From NCBI GenBank assembly GCA_005884465.1, contig VAZH01000056.1:1-7512 (forward strand): a stretch of 7,512 nt of DNA. Direction: 5' to 3'. Source of the stretch: Alphaproteobacteria bacterium (GTDB taxonomy: Bacteria > Pseudomonadota > Alphaproteobacteria > Rhizobiales > Xanthobacteraceae). Below, piece after piece: positions 1-5,703 of this stretch. The notes under the pieces were generated by a model. The model was not told the origin of the DNA. It ran no database searches and saw only the letters and a program-made list of their open reading frames with translations. The position numbers and the translations under genes were made by a program. Every line of letters starts with the position of its first letter. Position 1 is the first letter of the stretch.

Positions 1-150
1 TAGATTTAACGTGTCGGTCGCATGGTGAAGATAGGTTGCCACAGATGCGACGAGTACGATCGAAAACAGTGCCAGCGCCAGACGGCGCGAGCCCCACCAT
101 GACGCCGCCATCACAACGAGAATACACAGGAACAATACGGTAAATTCCAT
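1..150 (-). CDS. DUF5993-like small membrane protein, partial (C-terminal end cut by the window edge)
   Basis: Fifty codons are open from an ATG at 148-150 down to the left edge without a stop. The start has a good Shine-Dalgarno (GGGAG, five bases before the ATG). The product begins MEFTVLFLCILVVMAA, has a WWGSRR turn and then a second hydrophobic stretch (LALALFSIVLVASVATYL), and ends in HHATDTLNL. This gives two membrane helices joined by a short basic loop. The layout and the terminal HHATDxLNL motif match what I remember of DUF5993 proteins, which are about 50-55 residues long, so only a few residues and the stop are missing. In that family the gene often sits next to a dsbB-type disulfide oxidoreductase gene; if so here, it would lie beyond the left edge. 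Function is unknown. The membrane topology is clear; the family name is from memory. Confidence 0.72.
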   Translation of the reverse strand, partial: MEFTVLFLCILVVMAASWWGSRRLALALFSIVLVASVATYLHHATDTLNL

Positions 151-256
151 CTTTTCTCCCGATTGCAGAGGAGGACATTTCGACTTGGCGAATCCTCAAA
201 GGCAGCTTAGATCATGTTCAACGAAAATGCCGCACGTCCGAGACGCAAACACACCG

Positions 257-1252
257 TCATTTCAGGGCGGCTGCTTTTAGGATTGCGTCGGTGTCGGTCA
301 GCCAGACCGCGTCATCCGTCTTGAGGCGCAGGAGAACACGCCGCAAGGCGGCCGCCCCGTCGGGCGTCCCGATTACAAAGGGGTGGATTCCGATGACTAC
401 CGTCGGCGCCTCTCGCGCGGGGTTGGCGCGGGCCTCGCGAGCCAACTCCGAAACGTAATCCAGCCATAGAGCCTCGATCTCCGCGGGCGTCTTCATTCGT
501 GCCAGATTCTGGCCCATGTCGACGGTAACGACCGGATAGGGCAGCAACACCAACGGCCCGTCCGGCGTCTTCAGGCGCGAAATGATGTCGGAATCCATCT
601 GGTCGAGGTTGTAGGTGATGCCCTCGGCGGCCATCGCCTGCATCGTGTCGCCATTGGAATAGACGCTCGGAGACGACCAGCCGCTCGGTTTGACGCCGGT
701 CGTGCCTGCGATCAGATCCAGCGTCCGGCGGATGTAAGCCTTCTGTTCGGCGAGCCCACGCCCGAGCGGCAGGATGTGGTTGCTGTTGTTCATGCCGTGG
801 GCGACGATCGGCGCATTTGGCTGTGTCGCGCGGAATTCCTTCCACACCGACGCGTGCGCGCGGGGAAATTCGGCGTTCAACACGATGCTGAGCGGAACAT
901 CCAATTCCCTAAACAATCGGCCGACGCGCGGAATGCCCCAGTCGATCGCGTATTGACGGAAGGCTTCGTTCACGAGGTCGGGATTGCGATTCGCCAGGTC
1001 CGGGCGGAAGACCGGGCCCTGGCCGAAGCCGAACTCCTCGACGAATAGCGCGAAGCTGACCGCGACCTTTCTGCCGCCTGGCCAGGCGGCGACATGAACC
1101 GGATCGCGCGCAAAGCCGGTGACCCCGTCGATTCCATCCTGCGCAAAGGTCGCCGAGGGAAGATGAATGGCAAGCACCAGCAGCATTCCGGCGAGGAAGC
1201 CGAACCGAGGTGCCTTCCGTGTTAAAAACTCGACGACAGTGTTCAGATTCAT
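257..1252 (-). CDS. Exported polysaccharide deacetylase family protein
   Basis: A 331-residue protein whose ATG follows a GGAG Shine-Dalgarno spaced six bases away. Residues 1-38 form a signal peptide: basic residues, a hydrophobic core (FLAGMLLVLAIHL) and a likely cleavage after SATFA. The mature part has the fold markers of the NodB/polysaccharide deacetylase superfamily, closest to the PuuE-like branch: IVAHGMNNSNH at 149-159 (the metal-binding His block), GWSSPS at 191-196, and GIHPFVIG at 288-295 near the C-terminus. The canonical first motif (TFDDG) is not present; its place is taken by SFALFVEEFGFG at 66-77, with Glu rather than the paired Asp, as in PuuE-type members. It probably hydrolyses an N-acyl or amide bond in the periplasm, but the substrate cannot be told. 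The same-strand DUF5993-like gene lies 106 bases downstream. Confidence 0.85.
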   Translation of the reverse strand: MNLNTVVEFLTRKAPRFGFLAGMLLVLAIHLPSATFAQDGIDGVTGFARDPVHVAAWPGGRKVAVSFALFVEEFGFGQGPVFRPDLANRNPDLVNEAFRQYAIDWGIPRVGRLFRELDVPLSIVLNAEFPRAHASVWKEFRATQPNAPIVAHGMNNSNHILPLGRGLAEQKAYIRRTLDLIAGTTGVKPSGWSSPSVYSNGDTMQAMAAEGITYNLDQMDSDIISRLKTPDGPLVLLPYPVVTVDMGQNLARMKTPAEIEALWLDYVSELAREARANPAREAPTVVIGIHPFVIGTPDGAAALRRVLLRLKTDDAVWLTDTDAILKAAALK

Positions 1253-1570
1253 GGAAGCTCCACCAGGATCTTGGCATCGGCCCCCGTGTGATTAGCGCGA
1301 AGGATGATGAGTCCGCACCGCCTCATGTTGCGCTCCCCTGACCTCAGGACCACGTGATGGCTAAAGCCTAGCACTTTGCGACTGGGCAGCGAGCCCAGAA
1401 ACGGCACAATCCCCTTCAGCGCTAATGAGGACCATGTCCGGGCTGGCCGAAAGGGTTACAGGGGCTCCCGCGCCCACAATCACCGGACAACTACAGATTC
1501 GTAGTGGAACGAAACTACAAATAACGTGATTTGGGCGGTAACTAACAATGGGGCGGATAGGAGATACATC
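1253..1570. promoter_or_regulatory. Divergent intergenic region between the deacetylase and the Cys-repeat protein
   Basis: These 318 bases hold the 5' signals of two divergent genes and no convincing reading frame. The deacetylase Shine-Dalgarno lies next to 1253 and the Cys-repeat gene's Shine-Dalgarno at 1559-1562. The only structure I see is a set of three 5-base repeats: ACTAC at 1490-1494, its complement GTAGT at 1501-1505 and ACTAC again at 1514-1518. The middle copy could pair with either neighbour. I could not assign a credible sigma-70 promoter. A GGAAC at 1506-1510 recalls the -35 of the general stress sigma factor EcfG, but no matching -10 follows at the correct spacing. Confidence 0.4.
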
Positions 1571-1852
1571 ATGCGCTTTGGGATCTTGGGACTCCTGGCC
1601 GCGTTGGCGGCAGGAATGATCACGCTGGCGGGGGACGCAAGCACGGCCAACGCCCAGGCGTGCCGCAAGAATTATTACCGGTGCGATTTGAACAGGGGCG
1701 GAAGAATTGATCCCGCCAATCCCAATTGCTGTTGGAGTCCCGCGGCGGGCCCCCCTTCCACGTCCTGCCCGAGGAATTTTTACAAGTGCGACTTAAACGC
1801 AGGTGGACGGGTTGATCCCGAGCATCCGGGCTGCTGCTGGAATCTGAGGTGA
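1571..1852 (+). CDS. Small secreted protein with two tandem Cys-rich 25-residue repeats
   Basis: A 93-residue protein. The start at 1571 is preferred over an in-frame ATG at 1526 because GGAG lies eight bases before it and the signal peptide begins there. Residues 1-30 are a classic signal peptide (MRFGILGLLAALAAGMITLA, then a polar stretch with AxA sites ending ANAQA). The rest is two repeats, Cys31-Trp55 and Cys66-Trp90, joined by a Pro/Gly/Ser linker. Each follows C-x2-N-[YF]-Y-[RK]-CDLN-x-GGR-[IV]-DP-x2-P-x-CCW. All eight cysteines are at matching positions (31, 38, 53, 54; 66, 73, 88, 89), so several disulfides in the periplasm or outside are likely. The DLNxGGRID stretch resembles a calcium loop of the dockerin/EF-hand type but lacks the usual acidic residue at position 12. 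I do not recognise a named family. It appears monocistronic. Confidence 0.82.
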   Translation: MRFGILGLLAALAAGMITLAGDASTANAQACRKNYYRCDLNRGGRIDPANPNCCWSPAAGPPSTSCPRNFYKCDLNAGGRVDPEHPGCCWNLR

Positions 1853-1990
1853 ACGGCCAGATGGCAGCGGCACCGCAGTTCAGAGCCTGTGTCGGTCGCA
1901 GATGACCATCAAGAGTTTCGCGATCAGTACGTCCGTGCGAGGCTTTGAATTGATGCGTGTGACGGCAGCTGAGCTCCGTACGCCGCAGCC

Positions 1991-2362
1991 TTACCTATCG
2001 CTTGACTGCACGGCCCATGCGCCGGTCAGCGCGCTCATGAAGAGCTGCGTGAAAGGCTTCGCCGGAACATGTCGAGCTTCGGGACGAGCTCCTTGAGATG
2101 CGGATAGTCATGTGGACTTCGAGCGCAGCCTTGTCGGTCCAGCTTTTGAAGGTCAGAAAGCGGCCGGGGTCGGATTGATTCCTCGAGCAGGTTATGAACT
2201 TGACAACCCGGTTCGCTTCGAGATTTTTCTGCGAACGGGACCAGCAGAGAGCGAAGCTCGTCCGCGCTTCCAGCGCTCGGCTACCAGCTCCGCGATCACA
2301 AAATAGCCGGCCTGCCCTGCAGCTTCGACGGACGAGGCGGCGAGGACAATCGGCGAGCAGGC
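1991..2362 (-). pseudogene. Antibiotic biosynthesis monooxygenase (ABM) domain pseudogene with four frameshifts
   Basis: Reading the minus strand from about 2362 to the TAA at 1991-1993, the pieces of one ABM-type protein appear in order but in shifting frames. They are: a signal-peptide-like IVLAASSVEAAGQAG followed by YFVIAELVA (frame left near 2272); GSADELRSLLVPFAEKS and EPGCQVHNLLEES (to about 2178); SDPGRFLTFKSWTDKAALE then VHM (2174-2109); YPHLKELVPKLDM (from 2106); and PAKPFTQLFMSALTGAW to the stop. ABM domains are about 95 residues, with the order E-L...DELR-LL...SxxEPGC...DPxRF-FExW-D-AALE-H-xSPH, which this reproduces. The breaks near 2108 and 2066 each look like a single-base loss. 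No start codon was found for the first piece, so the 5' end is approximate. ABM proteins are small heme- or quinone-handling oxygenases or stress proteins. This copy cannot make one without repair of all four shifts. Confidence 0.75.
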
Positions 2363-2500
2363 CTCGTGACGGATTAGGACCCCTTCGGCCTTCCAGGCCA
2401 GGAGACCCGTGCACAGAGTTTTTGCTTCCCGGTCGTGTTATGTCCGTATGGATATCTGCGAAGAACAAGCGTACACTACCTATGGGGGAAAAGCGATCAC

Positions 2501-3370
2501 ATGCTACTCCACATAGCTTTGGTTTCCATCACTAAGGAAGTCACGCTGGCGCACTTGGCACCGGTGTCTGCCGCCATTCAAAAGCAGATCTCGCGCGATT
2601 TCGGTCCGATGTGGAATGTGGAGGCCACCGTCGATGCCTTCGACAAATTGGAGGATGTCCCCATTGGTTATTGGCACGTGCTGCTGCAAGACGAGTTGCC
2701 AAACGGCGCCGCGGGCCTGCACAAGCGCGATGACAACAAGCAACCCTTCGCCCTGGTAGCCTTGACCACGAACTGGCCCGTATTCATGAGCCACGAAGTG
2801 CTCGAAATGCTGGTCGACCCCCAAGGAACCCTGACGCGCGCCGGGAATTCGCTAAAATCCGACCAGGGGCGCGTCGAGTACCTGATCGAGGTGTGTGATC
2901 CCTGCCAGGCTTCGAGATTCGCCTATTCCGTGAATTCCGTCATGGTCTCCGACTTCTATACGCCGCAGTATTTCGATCCCGTGAAGAGCAGTGGCGTCCG
3001 CTACAGCTTTTCGGGGCAGGTGCGCGGCCCGCGCGAGGTGTTGGATGGTGGATACCTGTCGTGGTTCGATCCACAGACTCGCCACCTGTTTCAACTCCAG
3101 GTCGACGGAAAGAAAAAGACCATCGCCGATAGGGGCGAGGTCCCCTTCGCAGCCGAAAGTCTACGCGCGCTTTCCGACAGAGTTTCGGCCGACCGGCGCG
3201 ATTCGGTGATCAAGGGCGGTTCGCGGGCCGGACTGCGGTTGAACGCTGAAACCGACTACCGAAAGAGAGCTCGTGTCGAAAAACCGAAGCTGACAGCAGT
3301 TGATCATGCCCAGGTTGCGCATGCCCGCAATCTGTGGGCGCAACTCGAGCGAATCGCTGCGGCAGAGTGA
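2501..3370 (+). CDS. Conserved hypothetical protein with HExxE metallopeptidase-like motif
   Basis: A 289-residue protein. The ATG at 2501 follows a purine-rich GGGGGAAAAG; an in-frame GTG at 2435 would add 22 residues unlike the rest, so I prefer 2501. There is no signal peptide or membrane helix. The marks are SHEVLEMLVDP at 97-107 (HExxE, as in zinc peptidases, with Asp106), then EYLIEVCDPC at 126-135 and VSDFYTPQYFDP at 149-160, followed by a Gly-rich RYSFSGQV and GGYLSWFDP. From memory this set defines a bacterial family of unknown function in rhizobia and relatives. The His-Glu-x-x-Glu arrangement could bind a metal, but a third ligand is not obvious, so enzyme activity is only inferred. 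The C-terminal 80 residues are charged and probably helical. It ends 28 bases before the SH3-like protein gene and probably shares its transcript. Confidence 0.82.
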   Translation: MLLHIALVSITKEVTLAHLAPVSAAIQKQISRDFGPMWNVEATVDAFDKLEDVPIGYWHVLLQDELPNGAAGLHKRDDNKQPFALVALTTNWPVFMSHEVLEMLVDPQGTLTRAGNSLKSDQGRVEYLIEVCDPCQASRFAYSVNSVMVSDFYTPQYFDPVKSSGVRYSFSGQVRGPREVLDGGYLSWFDPQTRHLFQLQVDGKKKTIADRGEVPFAAESLRALSDRVSADRRDSVIKGGSRAGLRLNAETDYRKRARVEKPKLTAVDHAQVAHARNLWAQLERIAAAE

Positions 3371-3398
3371 AATCTTGCACTCAATAGAGGGTCTGATC

Positions 3399-4403
3399 AT
3401 GAAACGCTGCCTATTGATCACCGCCTTGGTCGCCTTGCCGTTGTTCGTGACGTCGTCCGTTGTCGCTCAGGAGGACACTCCCGTGTTCGGCAAGGTGACG
3501 ACGAATAAGAAAACCGCCCTCAAGGCTGCGCCGAATGCGCACGCGGCCGCGGCAGCGACGGTGGACGCCAACACGGATCTACGCTGGGTGATGGGCGATC
3601 GCAAAGGAAAGTATGTGCGCGTCATGGTTCCGAAGGGCCCGAGCGGATGGGTTTTGGAAGCGAACGTCAATAAGATTGCCGAGGCGGATCTGGCCAGCAT
3701 TGCGCTCGAAGGCTCGGCTCAGCCATGCGTCAGTCCCAAGACCTTGAACGCCTGCACCACGACCAAGCCTACCGGCTGTTCGTCGGCTGGCAGCGCTCAC
3801 GGCTTGGTCAACCAATTAAAAAGAACCGTTCCACCACAGCAAACGCCAACCACGCTGACGTTCGACACCTTCTCTCAGTTGCAGAGCGCGGCGGTAGAGT
3901 TGGTGGACCAGGGCGTCGATATCCCGCCCGCGGAGAGGGACAAGATCAAGAGCATCGAGACGACCGAGGGCACAGTGGGTGAGGGATCGCGAGTGCGCCT
4001 GGTCGCGTTTCTGTCGAACGGTAAACCGCACGCCAACTCCGGCGAATCGGTGAACTGCAACCTCAAGAGCGAGGCCAACAACGACGTTCACATATCCGTC
4101 ACAGAAACAAAAAGCGGCAGCGAGTTTGAAGGAATCGTTGTCGAGATGATTCCGCAGGATCGGCGCGCGAACTGGACATCGAACAAAATCGACACGCTGA
4201 GGGGGAAAGTGCTCCTGATCGAAGGCGGCCTGTTTTACGACAATCTTCACTTCGCCAACGGAGACGAAAGAAATCCAATAGGGGGCCAGCCCAAGCGCTT
4301 CTCGCTGTGGGAAATTCATCCGGTCATTTCGGTGAAGGTGTGCAAGAAGATCAAGGTCAGCCAGTGTGATCCGGACCGAGCCTCCGATTGGAAGGCTTTT
4401 TAG
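3399..4403 (+). CDS. Exported SH3-like domain protein with conserved C-terminal WEIHP domain
   Basis: A 334-residue protein. The ATG at 3399 has AGAGG eight bases upstream and begins a signal peptide (MKRCLLITALVALPLFV, cleavage near VVAQ-ED at 21-25); a longer in-frame start at 3300 overlaps the gene before it and would bury the signal peptide. Residues about 30-92 look like a bacterial SH3 (SH3b) fold, ending in GPSGWVLEANV. A Cys-containing link follows (Cys110, 119 and 127, then HGLVNQLKR). The C-terminal half (about 150-316) is a conserved block with LTFDTFSQLQ, VRLVAFLSNG, EFEGIVVEMIPQ, GGLFYDNLH, GGQPKRFSLWEIHPV and a final VKVC. I remember this block from exported alphaproteobacterial proteins of unknown role; its beta-rich pattern suggests an OB-like fold. 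It probably acts in the periplasm, perhaps with the HExxE protein encoded just upstream. Confidence 0.82.
   Translation: MKRCLLITALVALPLFVTSSVVAQEDTPVFGKVTTNKKTALKAAPNAHAAAAATVDANTDLRWVMGDRKGKYVRVMVPKGPSGWVLEANVNKIAEADLASIALEGSAQPCVSPKTLNACTTTKPTGCSSAGSAHGLVNQLKRTVPPQQTPTTLTFDTFSQLQSAAVELVDQGVDIPPAERDKIKSIETTEGTVGEGSRVRLVAFLSNGKPHANSGESVNCNLKSEANNDVHISVTETKSGSEFEGIVVEMIPQDRRANWTSNKIDTLRGKVLLIEGGLFYDNLHFANGDERNPIGGQPKRFSLWEIHPVISVKVCKKIKVSQCDPDRASDWKAF
4379..4401 (+). terminator. Intrinsic terminator overlapping the stop codon of the SH3-like gene
   Basis: AGCCTCC at 4379-4385 pairs with GGA/GGCT at 4390-4397, leaving one bulged A at 4393 and a GATT loop. A run of T (4397-4401) follows and enters the TAG stop codon. 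Stem plus T-run fits a Rho-independent terminator placed inside the last codons (DWKAF), ending the two-gene transcript. The stem is short, so strength is uncertain. Confidence 0.5.
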
Positions 4404-4467
4404 CTTTGACCTGGCGATGATCTCAATTAACTGTCGCCCCTTGAGAACTACAATCTGTCTTGAGCGA

Positions 4468-4656
4468 TCCGCCCCGCTTGGGGTGGAACAGGGAACAGAG
4501 GGCGTACCTGTCGGCTTCAAGGAGATCCGCTTGCGGTTCGACATTGACACCGACGCCCCGCAGAGCAAGCTCGATCAGCTGCTCGAACTCACCGACCGGA
4601 ATTGCGTGGTCTTTCAGACCATCCAGAATAGTCCCAAGACCGCTGTGAAGGTACGC
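4468..4656 (+). pseudogene. OsmC-family peroxiredoxin gene remnant (C-terminal part only)
   Basis: One frame gives LGVEQGTEGVPVGFKEIRLR, then FDIDTDAPQSKLDQLLELTD, then RNCVVFQTIQNSPKTAVKV. This matches the C-terminal third of OsmC-like hydroperoxide reductases: the VGFxxIRLxFDIDTDAP strand, a helix KLDxLLxLT, and the second active-site Cys in RxCVVFQT. The normal protein is about 140 residues; only some 60 remain. The N-terminal half with the first Cys is absent and no start codon or ribosome site suits the fragment. The frame continues about 27 unrelated residues past the usual end, to a TGA at 4738-4740, so the original stop is also gone. It is read as a decayed relic, not a working gene. 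Confidence 0.72.
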
Positions 4657-4662
4657 CGGCGT

Positions 4663-4681
4663 GGCCTAAGGCGGCTAGGCC
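4663..4681. repeat. Perfect 6-bp inverted repeat just after the OsmC relic
   Basis: GGCCTA at 4663-4668 and TAGGCC at 4676-4681 flank AGGCGGC. It lies a few bases past the end of OsmC similarity and 14 bases before a second, stronger palindrome, so the two may be parts of one small element. Confidence 0.5.
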
Positions 4682-4695
4682 GCAATGCTTTACAA

Positions 4696-4720
4696 TCTGA
4701 TTCAGCAACGCTGAATCAGA
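4696..4720. repeat. Perfect 10-bp inverted repeat containing two GANTC sites
   Basis: TCTGATTCAG at 4696-4705 and CTGAATCAGA at 4711-4720 are exact reverse complements around the loop CAACG. Each arm carries a GANTC site (GATTC and GAATC), the target of the cell-cycle methylase CcrM in alphaproteobacteria. There is no T-run, so it is not an obvious terminator. It could be an insertion-sequence end relic or a protein site. Confidence 0.6.
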
Positions 4721-4831
4721 CTCGTCGCTTACCTCCATGAGCACTGCTCGGGCCGCTTGCGGCTACATCGTTCGGCGATTGCGGCTTGTTTGGTCTATTC
4801 CGGGAAATTGATCCCACGGCATTTTGGAGTT

Positions 4832-4930
4832 TTGCAACAGTATCGCACCCTAAGCGGACGTTGAGGATGCCGAACGGAACCTCCGAAATGTGCCAAAAAG
4901 CGGATGTTGGCAGGCACGCAGCCTTCCCCA
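4832..4930 (+). repeat. Probable dispersed intergenic repeat (AAGCGGAYGTTG copies)
   Basis: AAGCGGACGTTG at 4852-4863 recurs as AAGCGGATGTTG at 4898-4909, 46 bases apart. The conceptual translation reads HPKRTL and then MCQKADVG. I remember many spurious short annotated proteins with PKRTL/QKADI-type words in Bradyrhizobium and Rhodopseudomonas intergenic DNA, which suggests a multicopy repeat. The 2-fold repeat is seen directly; genome-wide copy number is inferred. Confidence 0.4.
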
Positions 4931-5007
4931 ACCCTGCGCCCCTGGTTAGCGCGGCAGCGATAGTGTCGAAATCTCAGTTGCGTGAACCCCTTAGCCGTTC
5001 GGCGAAG

Positions 5008-5037
5008 CTTGGGGTGGCGGATCTTCGCCACCCCAAG
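5008..5037 (-). terminator. Strong 12-bp hairpin downstream of ribH2
   Basis: CTTGGGGTGGCG at 5008-5019 and CGCCACCCCAAG at 5026-5037 form a perfect 12-bp stem with a 6-base loop. On the minus strand it begins 10 bases after the ribH2 stop codon, a natural place for a transcript end. No T-run follows on that strand (CTTCGCC), so it may protect the RNA 3' end or work with Rho rather than be a textbook intrinsic terminator. Confidence 0.6.
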
Positions 5038-5046
5038 TATTAGCCG

Positions 5047-5481
5047 CTATTCAAGAATCCGCGCCCTTGTGTGTACAATCTCCAGCGCAGCGCGGGCCGC
5101 CTCCCTCCCTTTTTCTATGAAGTGGGAGAGATAGATACCCCTGTGGTGCTCGGTCTCCTGATAGTGATGAGGCGTTAGAGAGACCGACAGCACAGGGACA
5201 TCGCTGTCGAGGCCTGCTCGCATCAAGCCGTTCACGACGGCGGATGCCACGAAGTCATGCCGATAGATTCCGCCATCAACGACAAGCGCTGCGGCCACAA
5301 CCACGGCATATTTGCGCGAAGCTGCTAAGTCGCGCGCGACGAGCGGCAACTCGAAGGCACCGGGCACATCAAATACGTCAACCTGTTGGGTCGGGATGAT
5401 TTCGATAAAGCCCTTAAGCGCGTTGCCGACAATGTCGGCGTGCCAATTGGCTTTGACGAACGCAAATCGGGTGTGTGTCAT
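5047..5481 (-). CDS. ribH2: 6,7-dimethyl-8-ribityllumazine synthase, RibH2 type
   Basis: A 144-residue protein making the penultimate step of riboflavin synthesis: condensation of 5-amino-6-ribitylamino-uracil with 3,4-dihydroxy-2-butanone 4-phosphate to the lumazine. The start at 5481 is fixed by AGGAGA seven bases upstream and by homology beginning THTRFAFVKANWHADIV; an in-frame extension to 5562 runs through leader RNA. Visible family motifs are DVFDVPGAFELPLVAR (substrate pocket), AAALVVDGGIYRHDFVA with the catalytic His, and a SVSLTPHHYQETEHH stretch near the C-terminus. The double-His TPHHxxExEHH region and absence of a typical RibH1 GAVIRG motif point to the RibH2 class known from Brucella and Mesorhizobium. 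The gene stands alone, behind an FMN riboswitch, and ends just before a strong hairpin. Confidence 0.93.
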   Translation of the reverse strand: MTHTRFAFVKANWHADIVGNALKGFIEIIPTQQVDVFDVPGAFELPLVARDLAASRKYAVVVAAALVVDGGIYRHDFVASAVVNGLMRAGLDSDVPVLSVSLTPHHYQETEHHRGIYLSHFIEKGREAARAALEIVHTRARILE

Positions 5482-5508
5482 CGTGATCTCCTTTCTGGTA
5501 AACGACAC
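5475..5508 (-). promoter_or_regulatory. Possible Shine-Dalgarno-masking hairpin at the ribH2 start
   Basis: On the minus strand GTGTC (5508-5504) can pair with GACAC (5479-5475), enclosing the AGGAGA ribosome site and the ATG in the loop. FMN riboswitches of Gram-negative bacteria commonly act by hiding the ribosome site, so this may be the output switch. The stem is only five pairs. Confidence 0.3.
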
Positions 5509-5537
5509 GTCACCCAAGGCGATCACGCGCGCATCCA

Positions 5538-5557
5538 AACGTCCCTTCCGGGACGTT
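5538..5557 (-). terminator. Hairpin between the FMN riboswitch and ribH2 (possible expression platform)
   Basis: On the minus strand AACGTCCC, loop GGAA, GGGACGTT form a perfect 8-bp stem starting five bases after the aptamer's 3' end, followed by TTGG. The T-run is short (GTTTGG), so premature termination is possible but not certain. It may instead be the alternate partner in an FMN-controlled fold. Confidence 0.45.
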
Positions 5558-5561
5558 GGCA

Positions 5562-5703
5562 CGCTCGTTCTCTTTCATCCGGACTATAACCGTCGGCTCA
5601 GGCCTTGCACCTGATCTGCTAGACCCTCCCTTTCGGAAGGCGCTCGCGGGCTCGCGGCGACGCCGCATACCGCCGGTGGGGACTTTCACCCCGCCCTGAG
5701 AAC
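5562..5703 (-). ncRNA. FMN riboswitch (RFN element) controlling ribH2
   Basis: Read on the minus strand, this leader has the conserved blocks of the RFN aptamer in order: a P1 strand GTTCTC, then AGGGCGGGGTGAAAGTCCCC and ACCGGCGGTA, a variable hairpin, AGCCCGCGAGCG, GATCAGGTGCAAGGCCTGA, GCCGACGGTTATAGTCCGG, ATGAAAGAGAACGAGCG. The P1 closing strand GAGAAC (plus 5567-5572) pairs with GTTCTC (plus 5698-5703). The aptamer binds flavin mononucleotide and lowers expression of riboflavin genes when FMN is plentiful. It lies 80 bases upstream of the ribH2 start on the same strand; an RFN element before ribH2 is known in related Rhizobiales such as Brucella. Confidence 0.95.

Noticed and set aside
1506..1528. 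EcfG-type general stress promoter (GGAAC followed by CGTG)
   Set aside because: The gap is 14 bases instead of 16-17 and the -10 reads CGTG rather than CGTT, so it does not meet the consensus.
1902..2096. Plus-strand open frame of 64 codons
   Set aside because: It lies partly opposite the ABM pseudogene and has no ribosome site or motif.
2435..2500. Upstream GTG start for the HExxE protein
   Set aside because: The extra 22 residues look unlike the family N-terminus and no Shine-Dalgarno precedes the GTG; the ATG at 2501 is better.
3816..4568. Long minus-strand open frame of 250 codons opposite the SH3-like gene
   Set aside because: It lies antisense to a gene with signal peptide, ribosome site and conserved motifs; its own translation shows no family motif and no ribosome site.
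5482..5562. N-terminal extension of RibH2 to 5562
   Set aside because: This stretch is the riboswitch linker, and the ATG at 5481 has an excellent ribosome site and matches the family start.
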